64,000 nt of DNA, taken from positions 1 through 64,000 of the forward strand of contig CAMWQU010000009.1 of the NCBI GenBank assembly GCA_947176535.1. The letters are read 5' to 3'. How positions within the stretch are numbered: position 1 is the first letter of the stretch; each line of letters begins with the position of its first letter. A program made the position numbers and the translations under genes. This document shows, in pieces, positions 13,872 through 22,125 of this stretch. The stretch comes from an uncultured Prevotellaceae bacterium. GTDB lineage: Bacteria > Bacteroidota > Bacteroidia > Bacteroidales > Bacteroidaceae. The notes below the pieces were generated by a model. That model was not told the origin of the DNA and did not search any database. It saw nothing but the letters and a program-made list of their open reading frames with translations.

Positions 13872-15851
13872 ATGGCAAAAGTAATAGATTCCAAGATTCC
13901 CGCAGGCCCGGTGCCTGAGAAGTGGAAAGAATATAAGGCACACCAGCGTCTGGTGAACCCCAAGAACAAGCTGAAACTCGACGTCATTGTCGTAGGTACG
14001 GGTCTGGCCGGTGCTTCGGCCGCCGCCTCGCTGGGCGAGATGGGCTTCAATGTCATCAACCTGTGCATTCAGGACTCACCCCGCCGTGCGCACTCCATTG
14101 CCGCTCAGGGTGGTATCAACGCCGCCAAAAACTATCAGAACGACGGCGACAGCGTCTACCGTCTCTTCTACGACACCGTGAAGGGCGGCGACTACCGTGC
14201 TCGTGAGGCCAACGTATATCGTTTGGCCGAGGTCAGCAACAACATCATCGACCAGTGCGTGGCTCAGGGCGTACCCTTTGCCCGTGAGTACGGTGGCATG
14301 CTGGCCAACCGTTCGTTCGGTGGTGCCCAGGTGAGCCGCACGTTCTATGCCAAGGGACAGACCGGTCAGCAGTTGCTGCTCGGTGCATATTCTTCGCTGA
14401 GCTGCCAGGTTCAGGCCGGCAAGGTGAAGCTCTATACCCGCTACGAGATGGAGGACGTCGTTATCGTCAATGGCCGCGCCCGCGGTATCATTGCCAAGAA
14501 CCTCGTAACCGGTAAGTTGGAACGTTTCAGTGCCAACGCCGTGGTTATCGCCACCGGCGGTTACGGCAATGCCTACTTCCTCTCCACCAACGCTATGGGC
14601 TGCAACTGCACCGCTGCCGTGCAGTGCTACCGTAAGGGTGCTTACTTCGCAAATCCCTCTTACGTGCAGATTCACCCCACCTGCATCCCCGTTCACGGCG
14701 ACAAACAGTCGAAGCTGACGCTGATGTCGGAGTCGTTGCGTAACGACGGCCGCATTTGGGTGCCCAAGAAGCTGGAGGACGCCAAGAAACTTCAGGCCGG
14801 CACGTTGCAGGGTTGGGAAATCCCCGAGGAAGACCGCGACTACTACTTGGAGCGCCGCTATCCCGCCTTCGGTAACCTCGTTCCGCGTGACGTGGCCTCC
14901 CGGGCTGCCAAGGAGCGTTGCGACAAGGGCTTCGGCGTGAACAACACCGGTCTGGCCGTGTTCCTCGACTTCTCGGAGAGCATCAACCGTCTCGGTCTCG
15001 ATGCCATGAAGCAGCGTTACGGTAACCTCTTCGACATGTACGAGGAAATCACCGACGTATATCCCGGCGACCTTGCCAACGAAATCAACGGCGTGAAGTA
15101 TTACAAGCCCATGATGATTTATCCCGCCATCCACTACACGATGGGCGGTATCTGGGTAGACTATGAGTTGCAGACCTCTATTCCCGGTCTCTTCGCTATC
15201 GGTGAGTGTAACTTCTCCGACCACGGTGCCAACCGTCTCGGTGCATCCGCTCTGATGCAGGGTCTGGCCGACGGTTACTTCGTATTGCCTTATACCATTC
15301 AGAACTATCTGGCCGACCAAAGCATCTGGCCGAAAGTCAGCACCGACCTGCCCGAATTTGCTGAGGCGGAGAAGGGTGTCGAGGCCGAAATCGACCGCCT
15401 GATGGGCATCAAGGGCAAACGCTCGGTGGACAGCATCCACAAGGAACTCGGACACATCATGTGGGAGTACGTCGGCATGGGTCGCACCGCCGAGGGTCTG
15501 AAGACCGGTATTCAGAAGATGAAAGAACTGCAGAAGGAGTTCGATACGAACCTCTTCGTGCCCGGCACAAAGGAGGGCCTGAACGTCGAGCTCGACAAGG
15601 CCATCCATCTGCGCGACTTCTTCACGATGGGCGAACTCGTGGCTCACGATGCTCTCTCGCGTAACGAAAGCTGCGGCGGACACTTCCGCGAGGAATACCA
15701 GACCGAAGAAGGCGAGGCTAAGCGCGACGACGAAAACTTCTTCTACGTCGGCTGCTGGGAGTATCAGGGCAAGGACAAGGACCCCGAACTCATCAAGGAG
15801 CCCCTGGAGTATGAGGCAATCACGGTACAAACACGTAACTACAAGAACTAA
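13872..15851 (+). CDS. frdA: Fumarate reductase / succinate dehydrogenase flavoprotein subunit
   Basis: A 659-residue catalytic subunit. FAD binding: [17 protein letters not shown] near residues 43-59. The histidine that carries covalent FAD is in [17 protein letters not shown] (about 75-91). The substrate and capping regions include VQIHPTC and the arginine-bearing SHGANRLG-like motif [15 protein letters not shown]. Interconverts fumarate and succinate. Length fits the type B enzyme family (Bacteroides, Wolinella). It starts 42 bp after frdC and ends 5 bp before frdB. A 595-residue reading frame on the opposite strand is a codon-bias shadow. Confidence 0.96.
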   Translation: MAKVIDSKIPAGPVPEKWKEYKAHQRLVNPKNKLKLDVIVVGTGLAGASAAASLGEMGFNVINLCIQDSPRRAHSIAAQGGINAAKNYQNDGDSVYRLFYDTVKGGDYRAREANVYRLAEVSNNIIDQCVAQGVPFAREYGGMLANRSFGGAQVSRTFYAKGQTGQQLLLGAYSSLSCQVQAGKVKLYTRYEMEDVVIVNGRARGIIAKNLVTGKLERFSANAVVIATGGYGNAYFLSTNAMGCNCTAAVQCYRKGAYFANPSYVQIHPTCIPVHGDKQSKLTLMSESLRNDGRIWVPKKLEDAKKLQAGTLQGWEIPEEDRDYYLERRYPAFGNLVPRDVASRAAKERCDKGFGVNNTGLAVFLDFSESINRLGLDAMKQRYGNLFDMYEEITDVYPGDLANEINGVKYYKPMMIYPAIHYTMGGIWVDYELQTSIPGLFAIGECNFSDHGANRLGASALMQGLADGYFVLPYTIQNYLADQSIWPKVSTDLPEFAEAEKGVEAEIDRLMGIKGKRSVDSIHKELGHIMWEYVGMGRTAEGLKTGIQKMKELQKEFDTNLFVPGTKEGLNVELDKAIHLRDFFTMGELVAHDALSRNESCGGHFREEYQTEEGEAKRDDENFFYVGCWEYQGKDKDPELIKEPLEYEAITVQTRNYKN

Positions 15852-15856
15852 ACACC

Positions 15857-16615
15857 ATGGCAAAGAATATTTCTGTAACGATAAAGTTCTGGAAGCAGAA
15901 CGGCCCCAAGGATAAAGGCCACTTCGATACTCATGAATTGAAGAACATACCCGACGATACCTCGTTCCTGGAGGCCCTCGACATCATGAACGAGGAGCTT
16001 ATCAGTGCAGGTAAGGAGCCTTTCGTGTTCGACCACGACTGCCGCGAGGGTATCTGCGGTATGTGCTCACTGTACATCAACGGTACGCCCCACGGCAAGA
16101 CCGAGCGTGGCGCCACCACCTGTCAGCTCTACATGCGTCGCTTCAAGGACGGCGACGTCATCACCGTAGAGCCTTGGCGTTCGGCCGGTTTCCCTGTCAT
16201 TAAGGACTGCATGGTCGATCGCGGAGCTTTCGACAAGATTATTCAGGCCGGCGGTTACACCACCATCCGCACCGGACAGGCTCAGGATGCTAACGCCATC
16301 CTTATCCCCAAGGAGGATGCCGACGAGGCTATGGACTGCGCAAGCTGCATCGGTTGTGGTGCCTGCGTTGCCGCCTGTAAGAACGGTTCTGCCATGCTTT
16401 TCGTCTCCAGCAAGGTATCTCAACTGGCTCTCCTTCCGCAGGGCCGTGTAGAGGCTGCTCGCCGTGCAAAGGCCATGGTGGCTAAAATGGACGAACTGGG
16501 CTTCGGTAACTGCACCAACACCCGTGCCTGCGAGGCCGTTTGCCCCAAGTGCGAGTCCATTGCCAACATCGCTCGCCTCAATCGCGAGTTCATCAAAGCA
16601 AAAATCGCCGACTAA
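15857..16615 (+). CDS. frdB: Fumarate reductase / succinate dehydrogenase iron-sulfur subunit
   Basis: A 252-residue electron-transfer subunit. Three cluster motifs are visible: the [2Fe-2S] site [15 protein letters not shown] (residues about 56-70), the [4Fe-4S] site [17 protein letters not shown] (about 159-175) and the [3Fe-4S]/[4Fe-4S] cysteines of [13 protein letters not shown] near the C-terminus (about 219-231). It links FAD in FrdA to the hemes of FrdC. It is the last gene of frdCAB and is followed by a strong terminator. Confidence 0.95.
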   Translation: MAKNISVTIKFWKQNGPKDKGHFDTHELKNIPDDTSFLEALDIMNEELISAGKEPFVFDHDCREGICGMCSLYINGTPHGKTERGATTCQLYMRRFKDGDVITVEPWRSAGFPVIKDCMVDRGAFDKIIQAGGYTTIRTGQAQDANAILIPKEDADEAMDCASCIGCGACVAACKNGSAMLFVSSKVSQLALLPQGRVEAARRAKAMVAKMDELGFGNCTNTRACEAVCPKCESIANIARLNREFIKAKIAD

Positions 16616-16633
16616 GCGAAACTTATTCCCAAT

Positions 16634-16674
16634 AAAGAAAGGCGTCACAACTTTGCTTGTGGCGCCTTTCTTTT
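16634..16674 (+). terminator. Terminator of frdCAB
   Basis: A 17-bp stem (AAAGAAAGGCG and its complement, one G-U pair, 6-nt loop CTTTGC) ending in CTTTCTTTTG. It can act in both directions. Confidence 0.85.
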
Positions 16675-16691
16675 GTGCTTTCCTGCCCGTG

Positions 16692-16725
16692 TTTGCTGCG
16701 ATGTCGGAAAACTTTTGTATATTTG
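16692..16725 (+). promoter_or_regulatory. Probable promoter of the peptidyl-prolyl isomerase gene
   Basis: TATATTTG (16718-16725) matches the -7 consensus. TTTG at 16692-16695 is 22 nt upstream, slightly longer than usual. The ATG is 26 bp downstream of the -7 box. Confidence 0.5.
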
Positions 16726-16751
16726 CCACAGTAACGTCAAGCCTATTCGTC

Positions 16752-17408
16752 ATGAAGGGACAGAAACTCTTTCTCTTGTTTCTTTTCGTCGCCGCCTTTT
16801 CGATGGCCGGAGCGAAGAAGAAAAAGCCTGCCGTGGTGCGTCTAGAGACCACGATGGGCACCATCCGTGTGGAACTGAGCGACGAAACGCCGCGCCATCG
16901 CGACAACTTTCTGCGGTTGGCCCGCGAAGGACGGTTGGACAGTACGCTTTTTCATCGCGTCATCAAGGACTTCATGATTCAGGGTGGCGACCCGCAGAGC
17001 CTCATTCCCGCTCGCGGCCCTGTCAGCTACACGCTGCCGGCCGAATTTCGCCTGCCGTGGCTCTACCACGTGCGCGGTGCCTTGGCGGCAGCCCGCGAAG
17101 GCGATGACGTGAATCCCGAGCAACGCAGCTCGGGCTCGCAGTTCTACATCGTCTACGGTCGCTCGTGGGGAGAGAGTTCGCTGGGAAAAATGCGGGCTAC
17201 GCTCAACGAACAGGGCATAGAAATGAATCGCGAAATGTGGGACGACTATCTGCTGCACGGCGGTGCGCCTCATCTCGACGGCACATACACCGTTTTCGGT
17301 CATGTCATCGACGGCATGAAGGTGGTGAAACAGATTCAGACCGTGGCCACCGACCCGAACGACCGTCCCGTGGAGGATGTTATTCTCCTGCGCGCTGTGG
17401 TGGAATAG
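16752..17408 (+). CDS. Exported cyclophilin-type peptidyl-prolyl isomerase
   Basis: A 218-residue protein with an N-terminal signal (MKGQKLFLLFLFVAAFSMAG) and a cyclophilin domain that speeds cis-trans isomerisation of proline bonds, probably in the periplasm. Hallmarks: FHRVIKDFMIQGGDPQ near residues 65-80, then GSQFYIVYGR near 128-137, then TVFGHVIDGM near 184-193. The insert between the strands (RSWGESSLGKMRATLNEQGI) is longer than in E. coli PpiA/PpiB. A longer in-frame ORF begins inside frdB, but the signal peptide and promoter both favour ATG 16752. Confidence 0.9.
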   Translation: MKGQKLFLLFLFVAAFSMAGAKKKKPAVVRLETTMGTIRVELSDETPRHRDNFLRLAREGRLDSTLFHRVIKDFMIQGGDPQSLIPARGPVSYTLPAEFRLPWLYHVRGALAAAREGDDVNPEQRSSGSQFYIVYGRSWGESSLGKMRATLNEQGIEMNREMWDDYLLHGGAPHLDGTYTVFGHVIDGMKVVKQIQTVATDPNDRPVEDVILLRAVVE

Positions 17409-17451
17409 GTACTGTTTTATAATCATATAAGTTAAATTTTGTGTCCATATC

Positions 17452-17483
17452 CTTGGATTTATGATTATATACACATAACTTTG
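17452..17483 (+). promoter_or_regulatory. Promoter of the 17512 membrane protein gene
   Basis: CTTG (17452-17455), 20-nt spacer, TAACTTTG (17476-17483). Start codon 28 bp further on. Confidence 0.65.
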
Positions 17484-17511
17484 TAACACAAAACATTTTA
17501 ACACTACAGAT

Positions 17512-17898
17512 ATGACTACATTAGCTAAAGTCTTAAGCATTGCAGACAAAGTGTCAATCGCGCTTTTCGTATGGAGCTTCGCGCTTCTCAGATACACCAG
17601 AGGGGACACTGTGTCGCCCATCGTATTATCTGTTGTTTCATTGCTTTTCTTGATATATTTGTTCAAGAACAGTAAGAACAAACCGTGGGGCAGCAAGATA
17701 ATGGACTGTTTTGTTATCGTAATGTTTGTGTTGGGTTTCGTTGAAGCAGAAGACCTTTCTCTTGAAGAACCTTCCTTGATTGTTGTTGGCGTGGTAACTG
17801 TTTTGGCGGCACTCATAGACTTATTCTATTATCTGTATCTGGAGTATTACGATTTTAAGCAGAACAAGGCAGATATAACATCTGAAAAGTCAGAATAG
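17512..17898 (+). CDS. Small membrane protein of unknown function
   Basis: A 128-residue protein with about four hydrophobic segments: VSIALFVWSFALL, VLSVVSLLFLIYLF, CFVIVMFVLGF and LIVVGVVTVLAALIDLFYY. The C-terminal tail is charged (DFKQNKADITSEKSE). No family is recognised and no catalytic motif is seen. It has its own promoter and a hairpin downstream, so it appears to be a monocistronic unit. Its base composition is somewhat more A+T-rich than the flanking frd and ychF genes, which could mean recent acquisition. Confidence 0.65.
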   Translation: MTTLAKVLSIADKVSIALFVWSFALLRYTRGDTVSPIVLSVVSLLFLIYLFKNSKNKPWGSKIMDCFVIVMFVLGFVEAEDLSLEEPSLIVVGVVTVLAALIDLFYYLYLEYYDFKQNKADITSEKSE

Positions 17899-17948
17899 TA
17901 TCATCCGTTCGGTTTACGCGAACTGCTGATTCTGAAATACAGCAAAGC

Positions 17949-17982
17949 AATGGGCATACGTCAAAGTTGGCATATGCCCGTT
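17949..17982 (+). terminator. Candidate hairpin terminator
   Basis: AATGGGCATA (17949-17958) pairs with TATGCCCGTT (17973-17982), including a G-U pair, with a 14-nt loop. Only a short T-rich stretch (TTGTCTGTTAT) follows, so efficiency is doubtful. Confidence 0.45.
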
Positions 17983-18047
17983 GTCTGTTATAGGCTCTAT
18001 GTATAGTTGCTTTTTCGTGGGGTCTCGTAACGTTCACCGCTCCAAAA

Positions 18048-18079
18048 TTTGGCATTCCGCTCACTTATTCGTACCTTTG
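18048..18079 (+). promoter_or_regulatory. Promoter of ychF-lgt
   Basis: TTTG (18048-18051), exactly 20 nt, then TACCTTTG (18072-18079). A full match to the Bacteroidetes consensus, 41 bp before the ychF ATG. Confidence 0.8.
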
Positions 18080-18120
18080 CAATCGTAAATTCGTAATCAG
18101 TAATTTGTAACTATTCAATA

Positions 18121-19224
18121 ATGGCACTGAAAGCTGGAATCGTGGGACTGCCCAACGTGGGAAAGTCCACTCTGTTCAACTGCTTGTCGAGCGCAAAGGC
18201 GCAGGCAGCCAATTTTCCCTTTTGCACTATTGACGCCCAGATGGGACAGGTATCCGTTCCCGATGAGCGACTGACGAAACTGGCGGAACTCGTTCACCCC
18301 GGACGCATCGTGCCGGCCGTGTGCGACATTGTGGACATTGCCGGACTTGTCAAAGGCGCCAGCAAGGGCGAGGGCCTTGGTAATCAGTTTTTGGCCAATA
18401 TACGTGAGTGCGACGCCATTATCCACGTTCTGCGTTGCTTCGACGATTCGAACATCGTACATGTCGATGGCTCGGTGGATCCCGTGCGCGATAAGGAAAT
18501 TATCGACATGGAGTTGCAGTTGAAGGATTTGGAGACCATCGAAAGCCGTGTGCAGAAGGTGGAGAAGCAGGCCCGCGTCGGCGGTGACAAGCAGGCAAAG
18601 ATAGAACTTTCCGTGTTGGAGGCTTATCGTGCTGCTCTGTTGCAGGGCAAAAGTGCCCGCACGGTCGTGTTCGATACCGAAGACGAGATCGCGGCCGCCA
18701 AGAATCTGTTCCTGCTGACTACAAAGCCGGTGCTGTACGTTTGCAACGTCGATGACCAAAGTGCTAAGGATGGCAACGAACATACCCGTCGCGTGGCTGA
18801 GGCCATAAAAGAGGAGGATGCGCAGATGATGATTATCTCTGCTCAGACGGAGGCCGATATTGCGGAACTGGAGACTTACGAGGAGAAGCAGATGTTCCTT
18901 GAGGACATGGGACTGTCGGAGAGCGGTTGCAACCGCCTTATCAAGGCCATCTACAGCCTGCTGAACCTGCAGACGTTCATTACTGCCGGAGAGATGGAAG
19001 TGAAAGCGTGGACTTTCCGTCGCGGATGGAAAGCTCCGCAATGTGCCGGTGTCATTCACACTGACTTCGAGAAGGGATTCATCCGTGCCGAGGTTATCAA
19101 ATATGACGATTACATCCGTTTCGGCTCGGAGGCTGCCGTGCGCGAAGCCGGAAAAATGGGAGTCGAGGGCAAGGAATACGAAGTGCAGGACGGCGACATC
19201 ATGCATTTCCGGTTTAATGTTTGA
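18121..19224 (+). CDS. ychF: Ribosome-binding ATPase YchF
   Basis: A 367-residue Obg-family protein. Unlike most of that family YchF prefers ATP, binds ribosomes and is linked to stress and redox responses. The P-loop is GLPNVGKSTLF (residues 8-18), with the switch-like DIVDIAGLVKGAS near 69-81. A helical domain follows, then a C-terminal TGS domain (about 280-367, ending VQDGDIMHFRFNV). Length is standard. It is probably co-transcribed with lgt, 22 bp downstream. Confidence 0.95.
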   Translation: MALKAGIVGLPNVGKSTLFNCLSSAKAQAANFPFCTIDAQMGQVSVPDERLTKLAELVHPGRIVPAVCDIVDIAGLVKGASKGEGLGNQFLANIRECDAIIHVLRCFDDSNIVHVDGSVDPVRDKEIIDMELQLKDLETIESRVQKVEKQARVGGDKQAKIELSVLEAYRAALLQGKSARTVVFDTEDEIAAAKNLFLLTTKPVLYVCNVDDQSAKDGNEHTRRVAEAIKEEDAQMMIISAQTEADIAELETYEEKQMFLEDMGLSESGCNRLIKAIYSLLNLQTFITAGEMEVKAWTFRRGWKAPQCAGVIHTDFEKGFIRAEVIKYDDYIRFGSEAAVREAGKMGVEGKEYEVQDGDIMHFRFNV

Positions 19225-19246
19225 CTTTCCCTAATCCTAAATCTAT

Positions 19247-20074
19247 ATGATACACTGGAATCCGGAGATATTCGCCTTTCACATCGGTTCGTTCGGTGTA
19301 CGTTGGTATTCGCTATGTTGGGCCATCGGTCTTTTCTCGGTCTATCTGTTAGAACATAAACTCTATCGTGAGCAGCGTGTTCCCGAAGAAAAGTTTGAAC
19401 CGTTGGTATTCTATTGCTTCTTCGGCATACTCATAGGTGCCCGTTTGGGCCATTGCCTGTTTTATGAACCCGATTACTTCCTGGCCCATCCTTTAGAAAT
19501 GGTGCTTCCCATGAAGCAGGATGCCATGGGAGCGTGGCATTATACGGGCTATGAGGGACTGGCCAGCCACGGCGGCACACTGGGACTTATGCTTGCACTC
19601 ATCCTCTTTGTCCGCAAGACGGGCCTGCGACTGCTTATGGTGCTTGACAACATCGCTATTGTCACACCCATCTGTGCCTGTGCCATACGTTTGGGCAATC
19701 TGATGAACTCGGAAATCATTGGACGTCCCACCGACGTACCTTGGGCTTTCATCTTCGAGCGTATCGACCTGACTCCGCGTCATCCCGGACAACTCTACGA
19801 GGCTCTTTGTTACGCCCTATTCTTCGGCATTCACTGGTATTTCTATCGCAAGAGTCCAAAGAAAGTGGGCACGGGCTTTTTCTTCGGCCTCTGTCTTACG
19901 CTTATCTTCACGGCCCGCATCTTCATAGAGTACACCAAGGAAAACCAAGTGGACTTTGAGAACGGTATGCTGTTCAACATGGGACAGCTCCTCAGCGTTC
20001 CTTTTGTGCTGCTGGGTGCATGGTGTATGTGGCGGAACCGGAAACAGACTACATCACCTCAAGGTAAAAACTGA
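19247..20074 (+). CDS. lgt: Prolipoprotein diacylglyceryl transferase
   Basis: A 275-residue inner-membrane enzyme with about seven hydrophobic segments. It transfers diacylglycerol from phosphatidylglycerol to the lipobox cysteine, the first step in lipoprotein maturation; several lipoproteins in this window are its expected substrates. Family motifs: GARLGHCLFYEP (about 65-76), GLASHGG (about 104-110) and RLGNLMNSEIIGRPTDVPW (about 148-166). The C-terminal 26 bp overlap the end of the TIGR04076 gene on the opposite strand. Confidence 0.95.
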   Translation: MIHWNPEIFAFHIGSFGVRWYSLCWAIGLFSVYLLEHKLYREQRVPEEKFEPLVFYCFFGILIGARLGHCLFYEPDYFLAHPLEMVLPMKQDAMGAWHYTGYEGLASHGGTLGLMLALILFVRKTGLRLLMVLDNIAIVTPICACAIRLGNLMNSEIIGRPTDVPWAFIFERIDLTPRHPGQLYEALCYALFFGIHWYFYRKSPKKVGTGFFFGLCLTLIFTARIFIEYTKENQVDFENGMLFNMGQLLSVPFVLLGAWCMWRNRKQTTSPQGKN

Positions 20075-20348
20075 CGGGACGGAAACCGTCGTTGCAGCTA
20101 ATCATGGCACTCATGGGATTCTGCATCCATCCGTCGTAAAAGTTGCCTACGCCGTGGGCCAGTGATTCCACAAAGGGCCGCATCGTCTCCCACGCCGAAG
20201 GACAAAGCCCTGCGGGCCGCTCGCCGTCCACCGACACCCATTGCTGTCCGACCGTGACGTCGCAGGTATGTTCTATCTTGTTCTCGTAACGGGCCATCAG
20301 GTCTTCGTAGACAGTCTGGCGCATGGCCGTAATGCGTACTGCGTTCAT
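20049..20348 (-). CDS. TIGR04076-type small conserved protein
   Basis: A 99-residue protein with the pattern of the TIGR04076 family: start VRITAMRQTVYEDL, two cysteines (HTCDVTVGQQW and GLCPSAWETMRPF), then LAHGVGNFYDGWM and a near-invariant tail SAMISCNDGFRPVSF. The biochemical role of the family is not known; conserved Cys, His and Asp suggest metal or cofactor binding. It converges on lgt, and the two coding regions overlap by 26 bp at their 3' ends, leaving no room for separate terminators. A near-consensus -7 box (TATCTTTA on the minus strand) lies at about 20372-20379. Confidence 0.8.
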   Translation of the reverse strand: MNAVRITAMRQTVYEDLMARYENKIEHTCDVTVGQQWVSVDGERPAGLCPSAWETMRPFVESLAHGVGNFYDGWMQNPMSAMISCNDGFRPVSFYLEVM

Positions 20349-20441
20349 TGTTCTTGCGCTTTTTTACGACGTAAAGATACGACATTCTTCCGATTCCTTT
20401 ATATGGATTCCCGATAAATTTCTACCCCTCAAATTTCCATG

Positions 20442-20569
20442 CCCCGTATGGGCGCGTTTCGGTCCCGCTATGGACGCGCCCTCGACAATACTATTGTCTG
20501 CCCTCCGTCCCGCTATGGACGAGAGCCCGTCCATAGCGGGGCTGCAAACCGGCTCCGCACCGCGTGTGT
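20442..20569. repeat. REP-like repeat R2, left flank of the accessory cassette
   Basis: A 128-bp element nearly identical in length and sequence to R3 at 23468-23595, in the same orientation (about ten differences by eye). Three hairpins: GGGCGCG/CGCGCCC (about 20450-20480), the palindrome GACAATACTATTGTC (about 20483-20497), and a perfect 13-bp stem (20509-20521 with 20528-20540, loop AGAGCC). It lies between the TIGR04076 gene and structured RNA copy 3. Confidence 0.85.
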
Positions 20570-20688
20570 CATTATATTCCAGTTAAAGATTATTATTTTC
20601 TTAATGTCACATCTTAACTTTATACACTATCTTATTTATTTATGAAGAAAATACAGCCTCAATGGGGCGTAGATTGTAAAATATTTCG

Positions 20689-20696
20689 TAACTTTG
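20689..20696 (+). promoter_or_regulatory. Probable -7 box for structured RNA copy 3 and the cassette
   Basis: TAACTTTG matches TAnnTTTG immediately before the RNA. No other TAnnTTTG box is evident before the first cassette gene, so this may be the promoter of the whole cassette. Confidence 0.55.
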
Positions 20697-20701
20697 GCAC
20701 T

Positions 20702-21035
20702 GGATATGGAAGTCCTGTGACTGAAATACCCGCAAGATAAGGCTAAAGTTGCTTGTCCTGATATCGAAATCGCCAAAATAATCGCTGAAGGATATTGCAA
20801 TCTGACGCTCCTCTTTTTCATCTTTGAAGAAGAGCCATTGTATCACATCCATCAGGAGTGATGCATATTTAGGCTTTAATTCATGGTGAAATTGGGGAGT
20901 GGCCGTAACGGAATCTGAATCAACCCAGATACGAGACGGCGTAATGGTTGTATTTTCTTCAGCTTTGCACCTCAGCGAGGTGTTTGGCGATGCCTGATAT
21001 CGGTGTAGAGCGAGTAAGTCTCCTTTACGCCTTTT
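20702..21035 (+). ncRNA. Structured RNA, family copy 3 (enlarged)
   Basis: A roughly 335-nt, more divergent relative of copies 1 and 2. Conserved parts: a weak 5' hairpin (20702-20707 with 20726-20730); closing helix around TGATATCG (20759-20766) with TGATATCGG (20995-21003), mostly through GATATC plus wobbles; TCGCCAAA/TTTGGCGA (20770-20777 with 20983-20990); the internal loop AAA opposite TGCC as in the other copies; and GGCGTAA (20938-20944) complementary to TTACGCC (21025-21031) before TTTT. The interior is expanded and holds extra hairpins, including CACCTC/GAGGTG at about 20969-20983. The first cassette gene begins 73 nt after the T-run. Confidence 0.62.
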
Positions 21036-21108
21036 CTTGTGTCCAATCGTTACTGAAATTGCAGGAAATAGAGACTTGTTCCGGCAGTCATAATAATACT
21101 ATAAATCA

Positions 21109-22125
21109 ATGAACCAATCATTAGCAACATTTGGTTTGACCAAGGAACAGCTTCAGATCCTGTTCAGTTTAGAATGTCATATGGTGAACAAGGATCGCTA
21201 TGTCAAAGAGCGGTTTGTAGACCATATCAATCCATTGGTAGCCGACAACTCAAAGAAAAGCACATGGTATGTTGCTTTTCAGCGTAATCTTTCCAACTAT
21301 CTTATAGAGCAATCTCCAGAAGATAAATGGAACTCCATTCTTGCTCCGGAAGAGATACACCAACGAATCATTCAAGTATCGGCAACATCAGATACTGAAA
21401 TGTGGAAATATTTAATATTGTTGGAATGTGTTTTGTTTAGGCCTTATTTCCCAATGAATGAAGCTGACCAAAAAGATAAAAGATATAATGGGCTACGTTT
21501 CGATACCGAGACAAGAAAGCAAAGTCTTTCGGTTATTGCGGCATGGCTTGAGGTAGATGTTAAATATGTAGAACGGTTCGAAAACAGTTTTAAGAAGAAC
21601 ATAAAAAAGATGACGGGGTATTGGAATAAAGTACTCATCAGTGTAAGTGCCGGTGTAGCTGCGGCTGTTCTCGCTGTGGTAACTTGTGGTAGTTCAATAG
21701 CAGCATTCTTTGCAGCAGAAGGACTCTATGGTGCTGCTGCCGTAAGTTCCGGATTAGCCGCTCTCGGAGGTGGCGCAATTGCTGTTGGAGGGTTTGGAAT
21801 GGCCGGTGGAATGGCTGTTCTTGTCGGCGGAGGTGTGCTGCTTGGCCTCGGTGCCGGTGGCTCTGTAGGTATGGCAATTGCTTCTACCTCACCAAATGCT
21901 GTTTTGGGGGAGAATGCAAAGTTATGGGTTGTGCTTAAAGAGATTGTGATGGGAATCTTCAATGATACAAAACGTGCTCAGGATATTATCAGTACCTTAG
22001 CCGATAAAATTATGGCACTAAAGGAAGAAATTGCCCTGCTCAAGGTTCAACAAGAGGTGAATAAAGAAAGAATAAAGAACCTTGAGAAGTCTGTTTGCTA
22101 TATGGAGAAGATGATGAAAGCATGA
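21109..22125 (+). CDS. Unknown glycine-rich membrane protein, cassette gene 1
   Basis: A 338-residue protein of no recognised family. Residues 1-170 are soluble and helical (FGLTKEQLQILFSLECHMV; later AAWLEVDVKYVERFENSF). Residues about 180-275 form a hydrophobic Gly/Ala-rich stretch with repeated small-residue patterns (LAALGGGAIAVGGFGMAGG, VLVGGGVLLGLGAGG), typical of tightly packed glycine-zipper membrane helices found in some pore-forming or membrane-remodelling proteins. Residues about 295-338 form a coiled coil (KIMALKEEIALLKVQQEV). It ends in an ATGA overlap with cassette gene 2, so the two are translationally coupled. The DNA is visibly more A+T-rich than its surroundings. A toxin or defence effector is possible but unproven. 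Confidence 0.75.
   Translation: MNQSLATFGLTKEQLQILFSLECHMVNKDRYVKERFVDHINPLVADNSKKSTWYVAFQRNLSNYLIEQSPEDKWNSILAPEEIHQRIIQVSATSDTEMWKYLILLECVLFRPYFPMNEADQKDKRYNGLRFDTETRKQSLSVIAAWLEVDVKYVERFENSFKKNIKKMTGYWNKVLISVSAGVAAAVLAVVTCGSSIAAFFAAEGLYGAAAVSSGLAALGGGAIAVGGFGMAGGMAVLVGGGVLLGLGAGGSVGMAIASTSPNAVLGENAKLWVVLKEIVMGIFNDTKRAQDIISTLADKIMALKEEIALLKVQQEVNKERIKNLEKSVCYMEKMMKA

Noticed and set aside
14076-15863. 595-codon open frame antisense to frdA
   Set aside because: It mirrors a gene with clear FrdA motifs; long antisense frames arise from the strong codon bias here. No promoter or family signature supports it.
20442-20569. Repeat family considered as a CRISPR array
   Set aside because: Units differ in length and order, have no regular spacers, are scattered over 59 kb, and no cas gene is present.
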